Part shown: piece after piece, positions 22,836-35,439 of the stretch
How the letters are laid out: the number at the start of each line of letters is the position of its first letter
Position numbering within the stretch: the first letter of the stretch is position 1
Assembly: GCF_900005765.1 (NCBI RefSeq)
Contig: NC_041687.1
Span: 558,001-622,000, forward strand
DNA: 64,000 bases
Reading direction: 5' to 3'
Source: Plasmodium relictum
Lineage: Eukaryota; Apicomplexa; Aconoidasida; Haemosporida; Plasmodiidae
Notes under the pieces: model-generated
Told to the model about the DNA's origin: nothing
What the model saw: the letters and a program-made list of their open reading frames with translations, nothing else
Databases searched by the model: none
Translations under genes and position numbers: made by a program

Positions 22836-24334
22836 ATGATAGAGTGGACATATATAAAAAAATATAAAAAAACAATTATTAATCCAATATACTTAAGATC
22901 AAAAACATACATTCCCCAAGGGTTTTTATCAAAATATACTACTGTAAAAAATGAAAATAAAATTTACTCAAAAAAGAATTTTAATAATATATTAATGCAA
23001 AATTTAAAAATTACAGAAGACGAGAAAATAGTATGTGAAAAAGTTTATTGTTCTAAATATAATTTACCTTACATATTAAGTAAAGAAAAAGAATATATAT
23101 ATTTTATATTTTAAAAAAAATTTTTTTTTTTTTTGGTTTATAAAAAATTAATGAAAACATAAGTGTTTATGTATATACTATTTTTTTTTTCTTTACATCA
23201 AAAAAATTAAAATATACATTTATAAAAAAATATAAAAAATATAAAACATATATAGACTACAAATTTTATATCAATTTTATGCTTATTTCTTTTGTAATAG
23301 AAATACCTTTTAGTGATTTAAGATTAATTGACACATATAACAATAATCACAATCCAACTATATTAGTAAGAAAAAATGTGATTATGTTAAGAACTGGCTT
23401 TATAAGTTGTATCATTCGATTTAATGAATTATGGTTATTTGAACCAAATAATCCTTTAGTGATAAAAGCAATAAATTTAATTAAAGAGAACTTTAAAAAA
23501 AAATGGAATTTAAAAATTGAAGAGTGCACAGATTATATAAGAAATTATTCTAAAGGAAAATGTGATGATAATTTAGAAGATAAAAAAAATGATGAAAAAG
23601 AAGATATAAATTATTTGAATGTAAAAAATAACTTTTATAGATATAATGCAAACAATATTTTTGAATTTTTATGTTTAGACATATGTATGCAACTATCTAT
23701 AAAAGAGTATGAAAACGATATAGATAAAATTAATGGAAAAATTCGAGAAAAAATACAACTACAAAGAAAAGAAGAAAATAATGAAATAAATATGCTAACA
23801 AACAAATTATTAAGAGATATGATGAAAATTAAAAACAATTTACAGAAATTATCCAATTTATTAAATGCTCTTCGTAGTAATATCGAAAAAATATTAAAAG
23901 ATAATAATGATATGAAGAATATGTATTTAACCTTTTTGCATAATAATAAATATATAAATCAATTAAAAGATTATAGTGATTTAGAAATATTACTTGAAAC
24001 TCATTTACAATTAACAGACGAATTATATGGGGAATTAGAAAATATTGAAGAAAAAATTACACATTATGAAGAATTAATGAGATTAAATTTAGATTATAAT
24101 AGAAATAAATTTATTTTATTAAATGTAAAAATTTCTTTTGCAACTTTATTCTGTTCTATATGCTCGGTTATTACGAGTTTATTTGGTATGAATTTAAAAA
24201 ATTTTATTGAGAATAATGATTATGCTTTTTTTATCGTTTCTATTTTTATTTCTTTTTGGTCATTAATAGGAATATATTTCACTAAGAATATAAATACACT
24301 ACTAAAATTTTTTGATAAATATAAAATAAAATAA
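22836..24334 (+). CDS. MRS2/CorA-type magnesium transporter
   Basis: Two exons, 22836-23079 and 23301-24334, join in phase 1 to 425 residues. The junction gives LPYILKIPFSDLRLID, equivalent to the MRS2 element that ends in RDLRLLD. Next comes NPTILVRKNVIMLRTGFISC, matching the MRS2 ...PSAILVRENAIVV region, then a long helical domain. Two C-terminal spans surround the pore signature GMN at residues 377-379 (SLFGMNLKNF). The second span is YAFFIVSIFISFWSLIGIYF. A GMN motif is diagnostic of CorA/MRS2/ALR2 channels carrying Mg2+. The basic N-terminus and MRS2 likeness suggest an inner mitochondrial membrane location (inference). Plasmodium has a small family of these (MIT proteins); I did not decide which member this is. 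Confidence 0.88.
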
Positions 24335-25236
24335 ATGATTATATATATATATATATGTATTTTTTAAAAAAAAAAAAAATATAGGAAATTTATGCTTAAC
24401 TTTCATAAGGAGAATTCATAAAAAATATCATAAAAATAAAATAAAAAAATATTTACTTTTTAATTTTGTCAAATTTTAAGAACAAGTAATGCTATTCTTT
24501 AATTATTTACCATAAGAATAAATTTTTTTTTTTAATAATTCATTTCAATACAATTTATGCAAAAATATACATATATTTGTTTACTATATTTCATCTATTT
24601 TTTTTTTTTTATATTATAAAGAAGAATCCTTATATACACCAATTCTTTACTTGTATTATGTTTTATTGATATACTAATTATAACTTCTTCTAAATTATCA
24701 ATTATTATTTTTTGTTATTTTTAATTGTGTTATTAAAAAATAGCAGCTATTTATAATAAATTTTTTTTTTCTTTTTTTTTCTTAAGAAATATTCCACTAA
24801 ATAAAATATTTTTTGGTATAAGTAAAATGAAAATATATGTCTTGTCACAAAAAAAAACAAAATATATATATAAAATAGTGCATTATTAACATAAAAATAA
24901 AACTTTAATAATGAGATTATATTTTAAACTTCTAAATTTGTTGGAGTAAAAAATGTAAAATTGACAAATCTATATATGGGTATATTTTAGACATAAAAAC
25001 TATAATTATTTAGTAAAACATTTTTATATAAGAGAAACTAGAAAAAAAATTTCATAATAGATATAAAAATCTTAAGAAAAAATAATTTCTGCAAATAATA
25101 ATTTTATGAAAAATACATGAAAATATATAAAAAGAAATATAAAAGATCAAATTAAAATAAAATAAAAATATTTGAATAAATGAAAAATGCAAATATAATA
25201 TTTGACTAAATAAAAAAATGAGAATGTATTTTGAGA
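24335..25236. other. Convergent intergenic region
   Basis: About 900 bases between the 3' ends of the Mg-transporter gene (+) and the hydrolase gene (-). It is A/T homopolymer-rich with no recognisable feature. Confidence 0.55.
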
Positions 25237-26513
25237 TTATTTATTTTTATTATAATTTTCACATAGTAGTAAAAATTCTTTTATTTTATGATAAAAAACT
25301 AAAGTATTTTTTTCTTCTATATCGTTATGATCTGCATCTTCAATAGCCCAAAAATTAATTAATGACAGATTTTCTGAATTTTTCTTTTCTTCAAAATTCT
25401 TTAATGAATTATTTTTGACATTTCTTTTTTCAAAATTTTCCTTTAATATATTCATTAAGCAAACCGCATGATTAAAAGGAACTTGCTTATCTTTTTTTCC
25501 ATGCATTAAAAAAATAGGTAAAAGAGATATCTTTTTTAATCTCTCTACATTTTTAAAAACATCAAACCATGGTACTTTTTGGTTTTCATAAGGAATTAAT
25601 AACCTTAATCCACTAGCAAGAGGAGATTGTAAAATACAACCTCCAACTTTTACTTTTTTTAAACTAATCAAATAACAACTACAGGCTGTACCTATACTAT
25701 GCCCATATACAATGATGTTTAGGGGATTTATTTTTAACTCTTTCGTTAAATGTTTATATACTATTTTTATATTTTTATATATATTTTTTTCACTTGGTTT
25801 TTTGTTACTATACCCATATCCACTGTAATCATAAGCCAATAAATTTATATCATTATAAAGAACTAAATTCAAAAGAAAAAGACATATATGACCAATATCT
25901 GTGCTATTTCCATGAGAAAATAAAATTATTTGTTTATTAAAATTTAATGGTTTTCTATAAATTAATATACTTGCTATTTTATTTAAATGCTTTTTTATTA
26001 ATATAAAATCTATTTCTATATTATTTCTTTTTATTGCTTCATAAAATTCAATACTCCTAATATTATTACATATAAATTTATTATTCTCAATTATATATCC
26101 CTTCAATGATGGTGGAGAAAAAGCCATTTTTCTTACAATTGAATTCCTTAATCCACTTCAATATAAAAAAAATAATAAATAAATATATAGTATATTATAC
26201 TAACATTAATATATATAAATACTAATTGATATAAAATCAATATGTTCTTATATTATTATAATTCTAAATATTCAAATACATATATATACATATTTATTTA
26301 CGCAATAATTTTAAATTTCATAAAATGAAAAAAAAATTAAAATTACCATATGGTCAAGCATCCAAGAAAGCAAAATGTATATTTCATTTTTCGGGATTGT
26401 AAAACCGCTTCATTACTCATTTTATCCATATTCTTTTTATTCTCATTTTCTTTATTTCCATTTTTTTTTTCCTTTTTTTTTTTAATTTCATTTTTATGAG
26501 AACGATTATTCAT
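25237..26513 (-). CDS. ABHD17/BEM46-like alpha/beta hydrolase (putative depalmitoylase-type serine hydrolase)
   Basis: Exon 1 is 26347-26513 and exon 2 is 25237-26155, joined in phase 2 to 361 residues. After the join the protein reads CFLGCLTICGLRNSIVRKMA then FSPP. This corresponds to the Cys cluster and K-L-A-F-x-P-P segment at the start of ABHD17 proteins, where the cysteines are palmitoylated. The fold elements are the oxyanion-side FSHGNSTDIGH (about 136-145), the nucleophile elbow GHSIG with Ser209, the acid Asp278 in HGKKDKQVP, and the base His332 in DADHND. All three catalytic residues are present. ABHD17 enzymes remove palmitate from membrane proteins; the substrate here is unknown. 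Before the Cys cluster is a Lys-rich 40-residue extension not typical of the family. A DHHC acyltransferase gene lies 16 kb away. Confidence 0.85.
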
Positions 26514-27061
26514 TTTAATTAAAATATAGTGAATATAAATCACTTTCAAAAAATATTTTATTTTCGAAACATTTGTATAAACAAATATAAACTAAAAAAA
26601 AATATTCAATTATTCGTCTTATTCTTCTAATTAATCTTTCATTTACAAAATGGTTTTATTTTTAATTTACCACTTTGTTTTTATTTTCAAAATATATATT
26701 ATCCTTTTTATTTAACATATATATATATATTTATGTATAACTGAAAATATCAAACGTAGTAAAAAGATGAAATAAACTTTTGATTTAAAAAAAAAAAAAT
26801 TTTAAGTATAATTATATACGATTAAAATTTAGGATATTTAAAATTATTCTATCTCTTCAGTACCTATATAATATTTCATAATGAATAAAATTACATATTA
26901 ATTTTATGTAAAATTGACAAAAAAAAAAAAAAATTTAAGTGAAATAAAAATAATATTAATTTTATAAAAAGAAAATTAAAAAATTGGAATGTGTTAATTT
27001 TATAAAAAATATAAATATATTAATTTTTAACATTATGTATATATAAATACATTTCTTTTGA
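26514..27061. other. Divergent intergenic region, hydrolase / CCA enzyme
   Basis: About 550 bases of A/T sequence between two divergent starts. It should hold both promoters. No motif could be singled out. Confidence 0.5.
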
Positions 27062-29310
27062 ATGAATTTTTTCTTGTTATTTTATTTATTATTAATAAAA
27101 ATTGTAACTAGTATAAAAGGAAATATCTCATTTAAAGAGTACTTAAATAAAGCAATATATAAAAATGAGATTATGATAAAAAAAAAAAAATTTTTTAATT
27201 GTGCAAAACAATTATTCTATATAAAAGAGAAATATAGAAATAATTATAAATTTAAAACGAAAAATAAAAACATTGTATATTATAACTATAGTAAAATTAA
27301 AATGTATGAAAATATTTATTTGAATTATTTAAAAAATTACATAGTAGATGAAAAAGAAATAATTCCAAAAAAGGAAAAAGAAGATAAAAGTAATGAAGAA
27401 AGATGTGACAATACAAAAGAGATAGAAATTTTAATAAGTAAAACAATAAGAAAAGAAGAAGAAGATTTATTTGAATTTTTAAGCAATGTTAATAAAAAAT
27501 ATAATTTAAAAAGTACATTAAGAGTAGTAGGTGGTTGGGTAAGAGATAAGTTTTTAAAAATTTCAAACGACGATATTGATATAACAGTAGATAATATGAA
27601 AGGTGCTGATTTTTGTAATTATATTAAAGAATATATAAAAGAAAAGGAAAATAAAAATTTTAATTTTGGTATTATAAAAATTAATTCAGATCAATCAAAG
27701 CATTTAGAAACATCTAGTTTTAATTTATTTAATTTTCAAGTAGATATAGTTAATTTAAGAAATGAAAAATATAGTGAAGAAAGTAGAATTCCTGAAATTG
27801 TAATAGGAACACCTGAAGAAGACGCTTTAAGAAGAGACTTCACAGTTAATTCATTATTTTATAATTTAAAAGACAAAAAGGTTGAAGATTATACGAAAAA
27901 AGGAATTTTTCATTTAAAAAATAAAATTATATGTACCCCATTAGATCCTCTGTCTACTTTTCTTGATGATCCTTTAAGAATTATTAGATGTATAAGATTT
28001 TGTGGATCTTTTGACTTTTTTTTAGAAAAGTCTATTTTTAATGTTTTAAAAAATGAAGATATAAAAAATTCTTTTAATAAAAAAATTTCGAAAAGTAGGC
28101 TTTCTTCAGAAATTATAAAAATATTTTCTGAAAAATGTAAAAATATAGTTCTATGTTTAACCTTACTAAACTATAGTTCTTACTCTTCTATGATATTTAA
28201 ATTACCATTAGAATACTTTATTGAAAATCAAGAAAATTTTGAAAAAATAAAAAAAAGCGATAAAATTAATAAAAGTACACATTGTGAAGATAATAGTACA
28301 AATAAAAAGATTCATATCGATTTTTACAAAACCCAAAAAGAAAATATAAATGAAAATGATGCAAATAATATTATTAAAAATAATACATGTGATTTTATTA
28401 TCCAAAATAATATAAATGATATAAATAAAAGTAATATAAATGGTACAATAGATATAAACAATAATGAAAAAAAATATGAAGAAGAAAATTGGCTTTTTCA
28501 AGGTTTAAATTATGTAAAATTTTTTAAAGAAATAGAAAATAATTTAATAAAAGAAGTATTTTTTGATTTACAATATAAAGAAAATTTAAATTACATACAT
28601 TTGTGTTTGTTTTTATTACCATTAAAAAATCATTTTTGCTATATAAAAAATTCAAAAACTGAATATGTAGTAGAATATATTATTCGTGAATCATTAAAAT
28701 TTCCATTAAAATATTCAAAATTTTGTGTAAACATGTTCGAAGGTTTTGTTCATATATATAATTTATACAAAAATATTGATATTCTTAATTTTTTAAAAAG
28801 TAGTAATGATAAAAAAAATAATTTACATACCACAGGTGATATTGTTTTATTCTTAAAAAAATTAGGTGAAAGATGGAATTTAATTCTTTTTATTTTTTAT
28901 ATATTTCATAAATATAATGAAGTAAATAAAAATCATTTAACGTTTATTATAAATGATATATATCCATCAGACTTTGTTAAAAAATTATATCAATATATTT
29001 TGAAATTTAATTTACAAAACTCTTATAAAATCAAACCATTTCTAAAGTGGCCTGATATTAAAAATAACTTCCCACATATTTCTTCAAATCAAATTAATGA
29101 TATATATGAACAAATAGTAGGAAAAAAAAAAATATATGCATATATTTAGTATTTATAACATATTTTACAACTTTATTTTTAAATTTAATTCTAATATATT
29201 TTACATATATATTTATTATATTTTTTCAGATTCGATATATGTGTATCCATGGAGAAAATGAAAAAGGGTGCATTGAATTTTTAAAAGGACACTTTAAAAA
29301 ATATACATAA
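27062..29310 (+). CDS. tRNA CCA-adding enzyme / class II poly(A) polymerase family nucleotidyltransferase
   Basis: Exons 27062-29116 and 29230-29310 join in phase 0 to 711 residues. The nucleotidyltransferase head begins RVVGGWVRDKFL (about residue 154) followed by DDIDI, the metal-binding acidic pair of class II enzymes. Further motifs are EEDALRRDFTVNSLFYN (about 256-272), DPLSTFLDDPLRIIRCIRF, and a helical body and tail interrupted by an Asn-rich insert. The order RRDFTxN then D-P-x-R-x-x-R-x-x-R is the CCA-enzyme signature. It should restore or add CCA to tRNA 3' ends. The N-terminus is a hydrophobic signal-like stretch (FFLLFYLLLIKIVTSIKG), suggesting organelle targeting such as the apicoplast, possibly alongside a cytosolic form. 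Exon 2 adds IRYMCIHGENEKGCIEFLKG. Confidence 0.88.
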
Positions 29311-29430
29311 GATATTTCATATTATTATAACTATATTTTTAATTCTAGTTATGTACATGCTTTTTTTTTCTTTTTTGCATTATAATTAAATATTATATAT
29401 CTTACTAGTTTAAAACAAATTTTTATATTC

Positions 29431-32400
29431 TTAAAATATTTCTGTCTTGGCTTTAATTATTTTTTCTTCCTCTTCTTTTAATTTTTCTTTATCCTGTAAA
29501 TATTATATATATACAAATAAATAAAAATAAGAGTAAATTTTCATATTTTAAAATTTTAATTAAAAATAAATATATATATATAACCTTATCATTAATATTT
29601 AAAGATATAACTTTATTACAAACTTTCACAAAATCTTCATGTGTATTTACTTTCCCTTTTGACTGTATCTCAAAACATAATTTATTAATCTCTTCTTGTG
29701 ATAAATAAATATAATTACCTTTTTCATCTAAAACACCATTAATCATATCTTGCTCTTCTAATTCCTCCAATTTTTCCCGTATATCCTATGTGTAAGTAGA
29801 ATATTTAGATAATCATATAAACTTATTTGTACAATTTTATTAATCATCTTTGTTTATATAGTTATTTTATTTTTTTTTTTTTTTATTCTTTACTTCAGTT
29901 GTAGTTTGAAATTTAACTGATAATTCTGTTATATTTACATATTTTTTTAATTTTATAAAATTCAAAAAACATGATAGTAGTACATCTGATGAAAGCCAGT
30001 CATCTTCATTTTTCTTTGATATCATATGAGACTACAGAAAGTTTATATAAACATGTATATATGTATATATATATCTGAAGTTTATATTAAAAGAAAAATA
30101 CATACTTTCCATTTTTTTAGCCTTTTTATATCTCTGTTATTCATTTCATTCGAATACTACAAAGAAAAAAAAAAAAAATGTCTATATGCATATATAATAT
30201 ATATATGTATAAGTATTACATTAGATATATCTGTATTAGTTCTATGTTTTGCAAATTCAAATATCCTTTCTTTTTTTATTATATCTTCGGCTAAGTCTCT
30301 TGTGCATTTTTCTTCCTTTTTGTTTTTTGGTTCAATAGTATTTATAAAATTATTTTTTAAACCGAAACTTTCGCAATTATACTTTTCAGTAATTTTTTCA
30401 TCGTTCCCTGAATTTTCAATATATTTAGCATTTTCTAAATTATTTTTTAAACTATTATTTTGTACTTTAATTATTTCACTTATATCTTTAAACTTGTCTT
30501 TTAAATTATATCTTAACTGATTTATTTCATTTTCTTTCATACCCACATTGAATTTATATTTTTCTTTAATATTTTTTAAAACATAACTTTCATAATTTTT
30601 TTTATCTTCAATTTTATTATTATCTTTTTTTGTTGAATTATTATTTTTATTTATTAAATCTTTTAATGTTACTAAATTACTCTCACTCACATCATATTCT
30701 TGCATGTTTATAGATTGCTTCGCTTTTTCTCTAATTAAACTATTTATATGTAAATTGTTGTTCGAAATATCTTTACTAGATGAATTATCAGTTTTATCAG
30801 GATTATTTTTTTTTTTATGTGCATTATCAATTTTATCAACCTCCCTTCTTTTATTTATATCATTTATACTGTCATTATCATTTTTTCTATTATTTATATT
30901 ATATTTTTTATCATTATCATCTTTTCTTTTATTTGTATTATCTATTTTGTCAAGAACTTTTTTTCTTATATCATAAAGTTTCTCCAAATCTCCTTTACTT
31001 TTATTGTCATCTGCTTTATCAAAATATTCTCCTCTTTTATTTCTATTATTTGTTTTATCATAATATTCTTCTCTGTTATTTAAATTGTCTATTTTATAAA
31101 CTTCTATTCTTTTATTTATATTATCCATTTTATCTATATCACCTTTTCTACTGTTTCTATCTTCTATTTTATCAGTATCCTCTGTTTTATTTATATCATC
31201 TATTTCATCATCATCTTCTTTTCTTTTATCTACATCTTCTGTTTGATCATTATCTTTTTTTCTTTTATTTATGTCATTTATTTCATCACCAACTTCTTTT
31301 TGTTTATTTACATTTTCTGTTTTATCATTATCTTTGTTTCTTTTATTTACATTTTCCGTTTTATCAATACCATCTTTTTGCTTATTTACATTTTCTGCTT
31401 TATCATTATCTTTGTTTCTTTTATTTATATTATTTATTTCATTACCAACTTCTTGTTTATTTACATTTTCTTTTTTATCATTATCTTTGTTTCTTTTATT
31501 TATATCGTCTACTTCATCATCATCTTTTCTTTTATTTATATCATTTATTTCATTACCAACTTCTTTTCTTTTATTTACATTTTCTGTTTTATCATTATCT
31601 TTGTTTCTTTTACTTATATCACCTACTTTATCATCATCATCTTTTCTTTTATTCACATTTTCTGCTTTATCATTATCTTTGTTTCTTTTATTTATATCAT
31701 TTATTTCATCACCAACTTCTTTTCTTTTATTTACACTTTCTGTTTTATCAATACCATCTTTTCTTTCATTTTTATCATCTACATAGTCATCATCTTTTCT
31801 TTTATCTACATTTTTTGTTTTATCATTATCTTTGTTTCTTTTATTTATATCATTTATTTCATTACCAATTTCTTTTCTTTTATTTATATTTTCTGCTTTA
31901 TCATTATCTTTGTTTCTTTTATTTATATCATCTACTTTATCTTCATCATCTTTTCTTTTATTTACATTTTCTGCTTTATCATTATCTTTGTTTCTTTTAT
32001 TCATAACATCTACTTTATAATTATCATCTTTTCTTTTATCTACATTTTCTGTTTTATCATTATCTTTATTTCTTTTATTTATATTATTTATTTCATTACC
32101 AACTTCTTTTTGCATATTTACATTTTCCGTTTTATCAATACCAATGTTTCTAACATCTGTATCATCTTTATTATCATAATCATCTTTCCTTTTTTTTAAA
32201 TCATCTATTTTATTATTACCACCTTTTTTTTTTCCCATATGAATTTTTTCATCATATTCTTTACTTTTATGTATATTATCTATTTTTTCAATATGTTCAT
32301 TCCTTTTATATATCATGTTCATCTTACCATCACTACTTATATTTATATTATCACTTCTATATATGTCACATTCTTCATTTATATAATATATTTTACTAGC

Positions 32401-34402
32401 ATCACTTTTTCTCCTATTTGTATCATCAACATTTTGATTGTCCTCTTTTATTTTGTTTATATCATCATTTATTTTATCAACATTGTTTTTGCTTTTATTT
32501 AAATCATCATTTTTATTAGCATCTTTTCCTTTGCTTATATCTATTTTTTCAAAATAATCCTTTCTTTTATTTGTATCTTTTCTTTTATTTAAATCATCAA
32601 TTACATCATCTATTTTTTTAGAATTATCTTTTCTTTTATTTATGTTATTTGTTTCTCCTACTTTGCTTTTTCTTTTATTAACATAATGAATGATTTTATC
32701 ATTAACACTTTTTCTCTTATTTATGTTATATGTTACACTTATGTTACTTTCTCTTTTATTAACGTCATTTATTTTAACAATATCATCTCTTCTTTTATTT
32801 GTATCAACTTTATTATCATTTTTTCTTACATTTTGAACTTTATTATTTTCACTTTTTTCTTTTTTTGTATCAATGCTTTTACGAATAGCATTTTTTTTTT
32901 TATTTAAATCATAACTTCCGTTTTTTAATTCTTCGCTTTTTTTAATAAAAAGTTCATTGTTTATTTTTAACTTATAATCAATTTTTAAATCTTCGCTTTT
33001 TTCATTCGAAGTATCATCTTTCTTAGAAAAATAATTAGAGCTTTCTAATTTTTCGTCTATTTTAAGTAGTTCGTTACTTAAATAATTTTTAATCGATTCC
33101 TTCGAATTATTAATTTTAAATTCATTTTTAAATTTATTCTTTACTGTATTTGATTGATTGTCTTTTTGTTTTCCTTTTAATAAATCTTCCTCAATGATAA
33201 ATATACTTTCACTAGTTCTATCATTTTTAATATTCACACATTCTTTGTAATCTTTTTTCTGATCATTTTCAGAAGATTTATTATTCTCATCATTTTTTAA
33301 GGTAGTATTTTTATTAGAATTAATATTTTTATTATAATTTAAATCATTTATATTTTCATTATTATCCTTATTTGAGCATCTATTTCTTATTTCATAATTT
33401 ATATTATTTACATTTTCGTTATTATTTAAATTTTCTTGCTTAATATTAAAGTTAATATTATTATTTTTCATATAGGCATTTTGATTATTACTTAAAATAT
33501 CTCTGGGATTATTATTGACTATCTTGTCATTATTGAATGTATCTTTTTTTTTTTCATTATATCCAGATATTTTATCTGTCTTATCAACATAATCATTTAA
33601 TTTATTGAATTCATAATCATTCTTTAAATTCACTTGTGTGCTTTTCTTACTAGTATTTAAGGAATTATTTTTAATGAATTTATCATTTTTATTATATTCT
33701 ACATTATTAATTTTTTTTTCCAAAGAATCTGTTATAAATATATTTTCATTACAGTTGTGTTTAGTATTTTTTTGTTCTTTATCAGAATTACCAATTTCTA
33801 TAAATTCGTTATCGTTTGATTTATCACATGTATATATATTTTTAAATTTAAAATTTTCCTCTTCATATATAATTTTTTTTAGTTCTTTATCTACTATACC
33901 TAATTCCTGTTTAATTTTTTCTAATCCTTCATTTAATTTTAAGTAAATTTTTATTTTTTTTTTTTCTATTCTGTCATTTTCATCATCAATACTTTCTTCA
34001 CTTTTTTCATAAATTTCATCTTCAAATTCACTTCTATCTTTTAAAATAGGTTTTATATTTGTATATATTTTACTATCAGAAATTTGACCATTGTCTTCAT
34101 TAATTAGGTCGTCTTTCTTAGAATATCCTTTTTTGCCTTTTTTTTTTACATTTCTAAAAAAATGAATATTAAGAAAAAAAAGAATTTCCACTTTTTAATG
34201 AAATCAAATTACTACTTATAAAATATCAATACATTTAAAAAAGTTAATATATATGTATGAAAAAAATATGAATGTAGTATTATTACCTAATTAAAAAAGT
34301 AGAAAATAAGACTAATAATATATTTAAAATTATAAAAGCTAAACTTAAATTAATAGAAAGTTTAATTTTAAAAAATTCTAAAATTTCAAATGGTTTGTTC
34401 AT
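29431..34402 (-). CDS. DDRGK1/UFBP1-like ER membrane protein with giant repeat insertion
   Basis: Six exons (minus): 34287-34402, 30220-34153, 30106-30156, 29894-30031, 29585-29785 and 29431-29493. All phases agree, giving 1500 residues. Exon 1 encodes a membrane anchor (FIILNILLVLFSTFLI). The Lys-rich stretch after it matches DDRGK1 layout. The last exons encode a PCI/winged-helix domain: FLNFIKLKKYVNITELSVKF, then a helix, then GVLDEKGNYIYLSQEE, then QSKGKVNTHEDFVKVCN. In DDRGK1 the equivalent text is G-V-I-D-D-R-G-K-F-I-Y-I-T-P-E-E and Q-R-G-R-V-S. DDRGK1 is the ER receptor/adaptor of the UFM1 ligase. Human DDRGK1 has about 314 residues; here over 1000 residues of Asn/Lys/Asp repeats separate anchor from domain. 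The antisense strand is open across the repeats, an artefact of composition. Confidence 0.75.
30830..32860 (-). repeat. Degenerate INKR-[K/N]-D-N-D-K-[TV] repeat array in the UFBP1-like gene
   Basis: About 2 kb of imperfect repeats, with recurring blocks such as NKRNKDNDKTENVNKRKDD and KRKEVGNEINDINKRNKDND. The basic unit is about 14 residues (42 bases) and pairs of units form longer blocks. The proteins encoded are highly charged and probably disordered. Confidence 0.85.
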
Positions 34403-35439
34403 TTTAAAATCGAAGTTTTTACTTTATATATAGATGTTTAAATATATAAAAAATTAATTTTTACTTAATTTTTGTAAATAACATCTTTTAAAAATAAAAG
34501 AAAATGCAAAAATTAAAAATTTTCGGACAAAGTTTCTGTTTCTACATTTCTTCATTTTTTTTTTTTTTAAATAATAAAAATTAAAAGAAAACAATAACTT
34601 ATTAATATTTTTTTATACGAATTTAAAAATTTTAAAAAAATACAAAGAAAAAAGGAATTTAAATATTTAACTGTTCTCTTTCTATTTTTAAATTTAAATA
34701 GGTATTATTATTTTCTATATATAACAGATAAAACTTTTCTAAAAAGGAAACAAAATAGCGAAAAATAAAAATTGATAATATTCTTATAATATTAAACTTC
34801 TATAAGAGAAAAAAAAAAAATTAAATTAAAATAATTTCTTTTTCCTATAAAATTTTAAAATTAAACATACTTATATGTCTCTTAAAATACCTAAAATGTC
34901 TAAAAAAATTTTTCTTTTATATTTAATTTTTTTATAATGTTTATACTATAATAAAATTATTTCTTAAGTTTTTTATATTCTAATTTTTTTTTCTTTTTAG
35001 ATATTTTGTTTAATACTATTTGTCTTTTTTTTTTTTTTTTTTTCCTTAATTGTATATAAGCATATGCTCATAATTTATAAATATGCTAGAAAAAAAAAAA
35101 AATGTTCTTAAATTTTTTAAAAAATATAAATTAAATTATAAATAAAACAATGATCATAAAAAAATACATTATTTTAAACATCATTTATGTTTTTTAAAAT
35201 TTTAATCATCTCTCTACAAAAAAAACAAAGGAAAAAAAAAAAAATTAAACTGTAGTTATACCTACATGTATAAAAGTGAAGATAGGACAAAAATAATTAA
35301 AATTTTAATATAAAAATAATTAAGTCTTCATTAAAAACATTTTAAAGGAAAAGAATATTTTGAGAATAAAAAAAAAATTACATTATTCATATATACAAAG
35401 AATTTTATTTTTTAAAAAAATAAGTCTTTTTATATTATT
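34403..35439. other. Intergenic region between two minus-strand genes
   Basis: About 1 kb between the start of the UFBP1-like gene and the stop of the coiled-coil gene upstream of it. It is A/T-rich with several homopolymers, and no gene or RNA was recognised. Confidence 0.55.

Noticed and set aside
30780-32199. Plus-strand frames of 408 and 318 codons opposite the UFBP1-like repeats
   Set aside because: Their Phe/Tyr/Ile/Leu-only composition arises as the complement of Asn/Lys/Asp repeats; the minus frame carries the TM and DDRGK domains.
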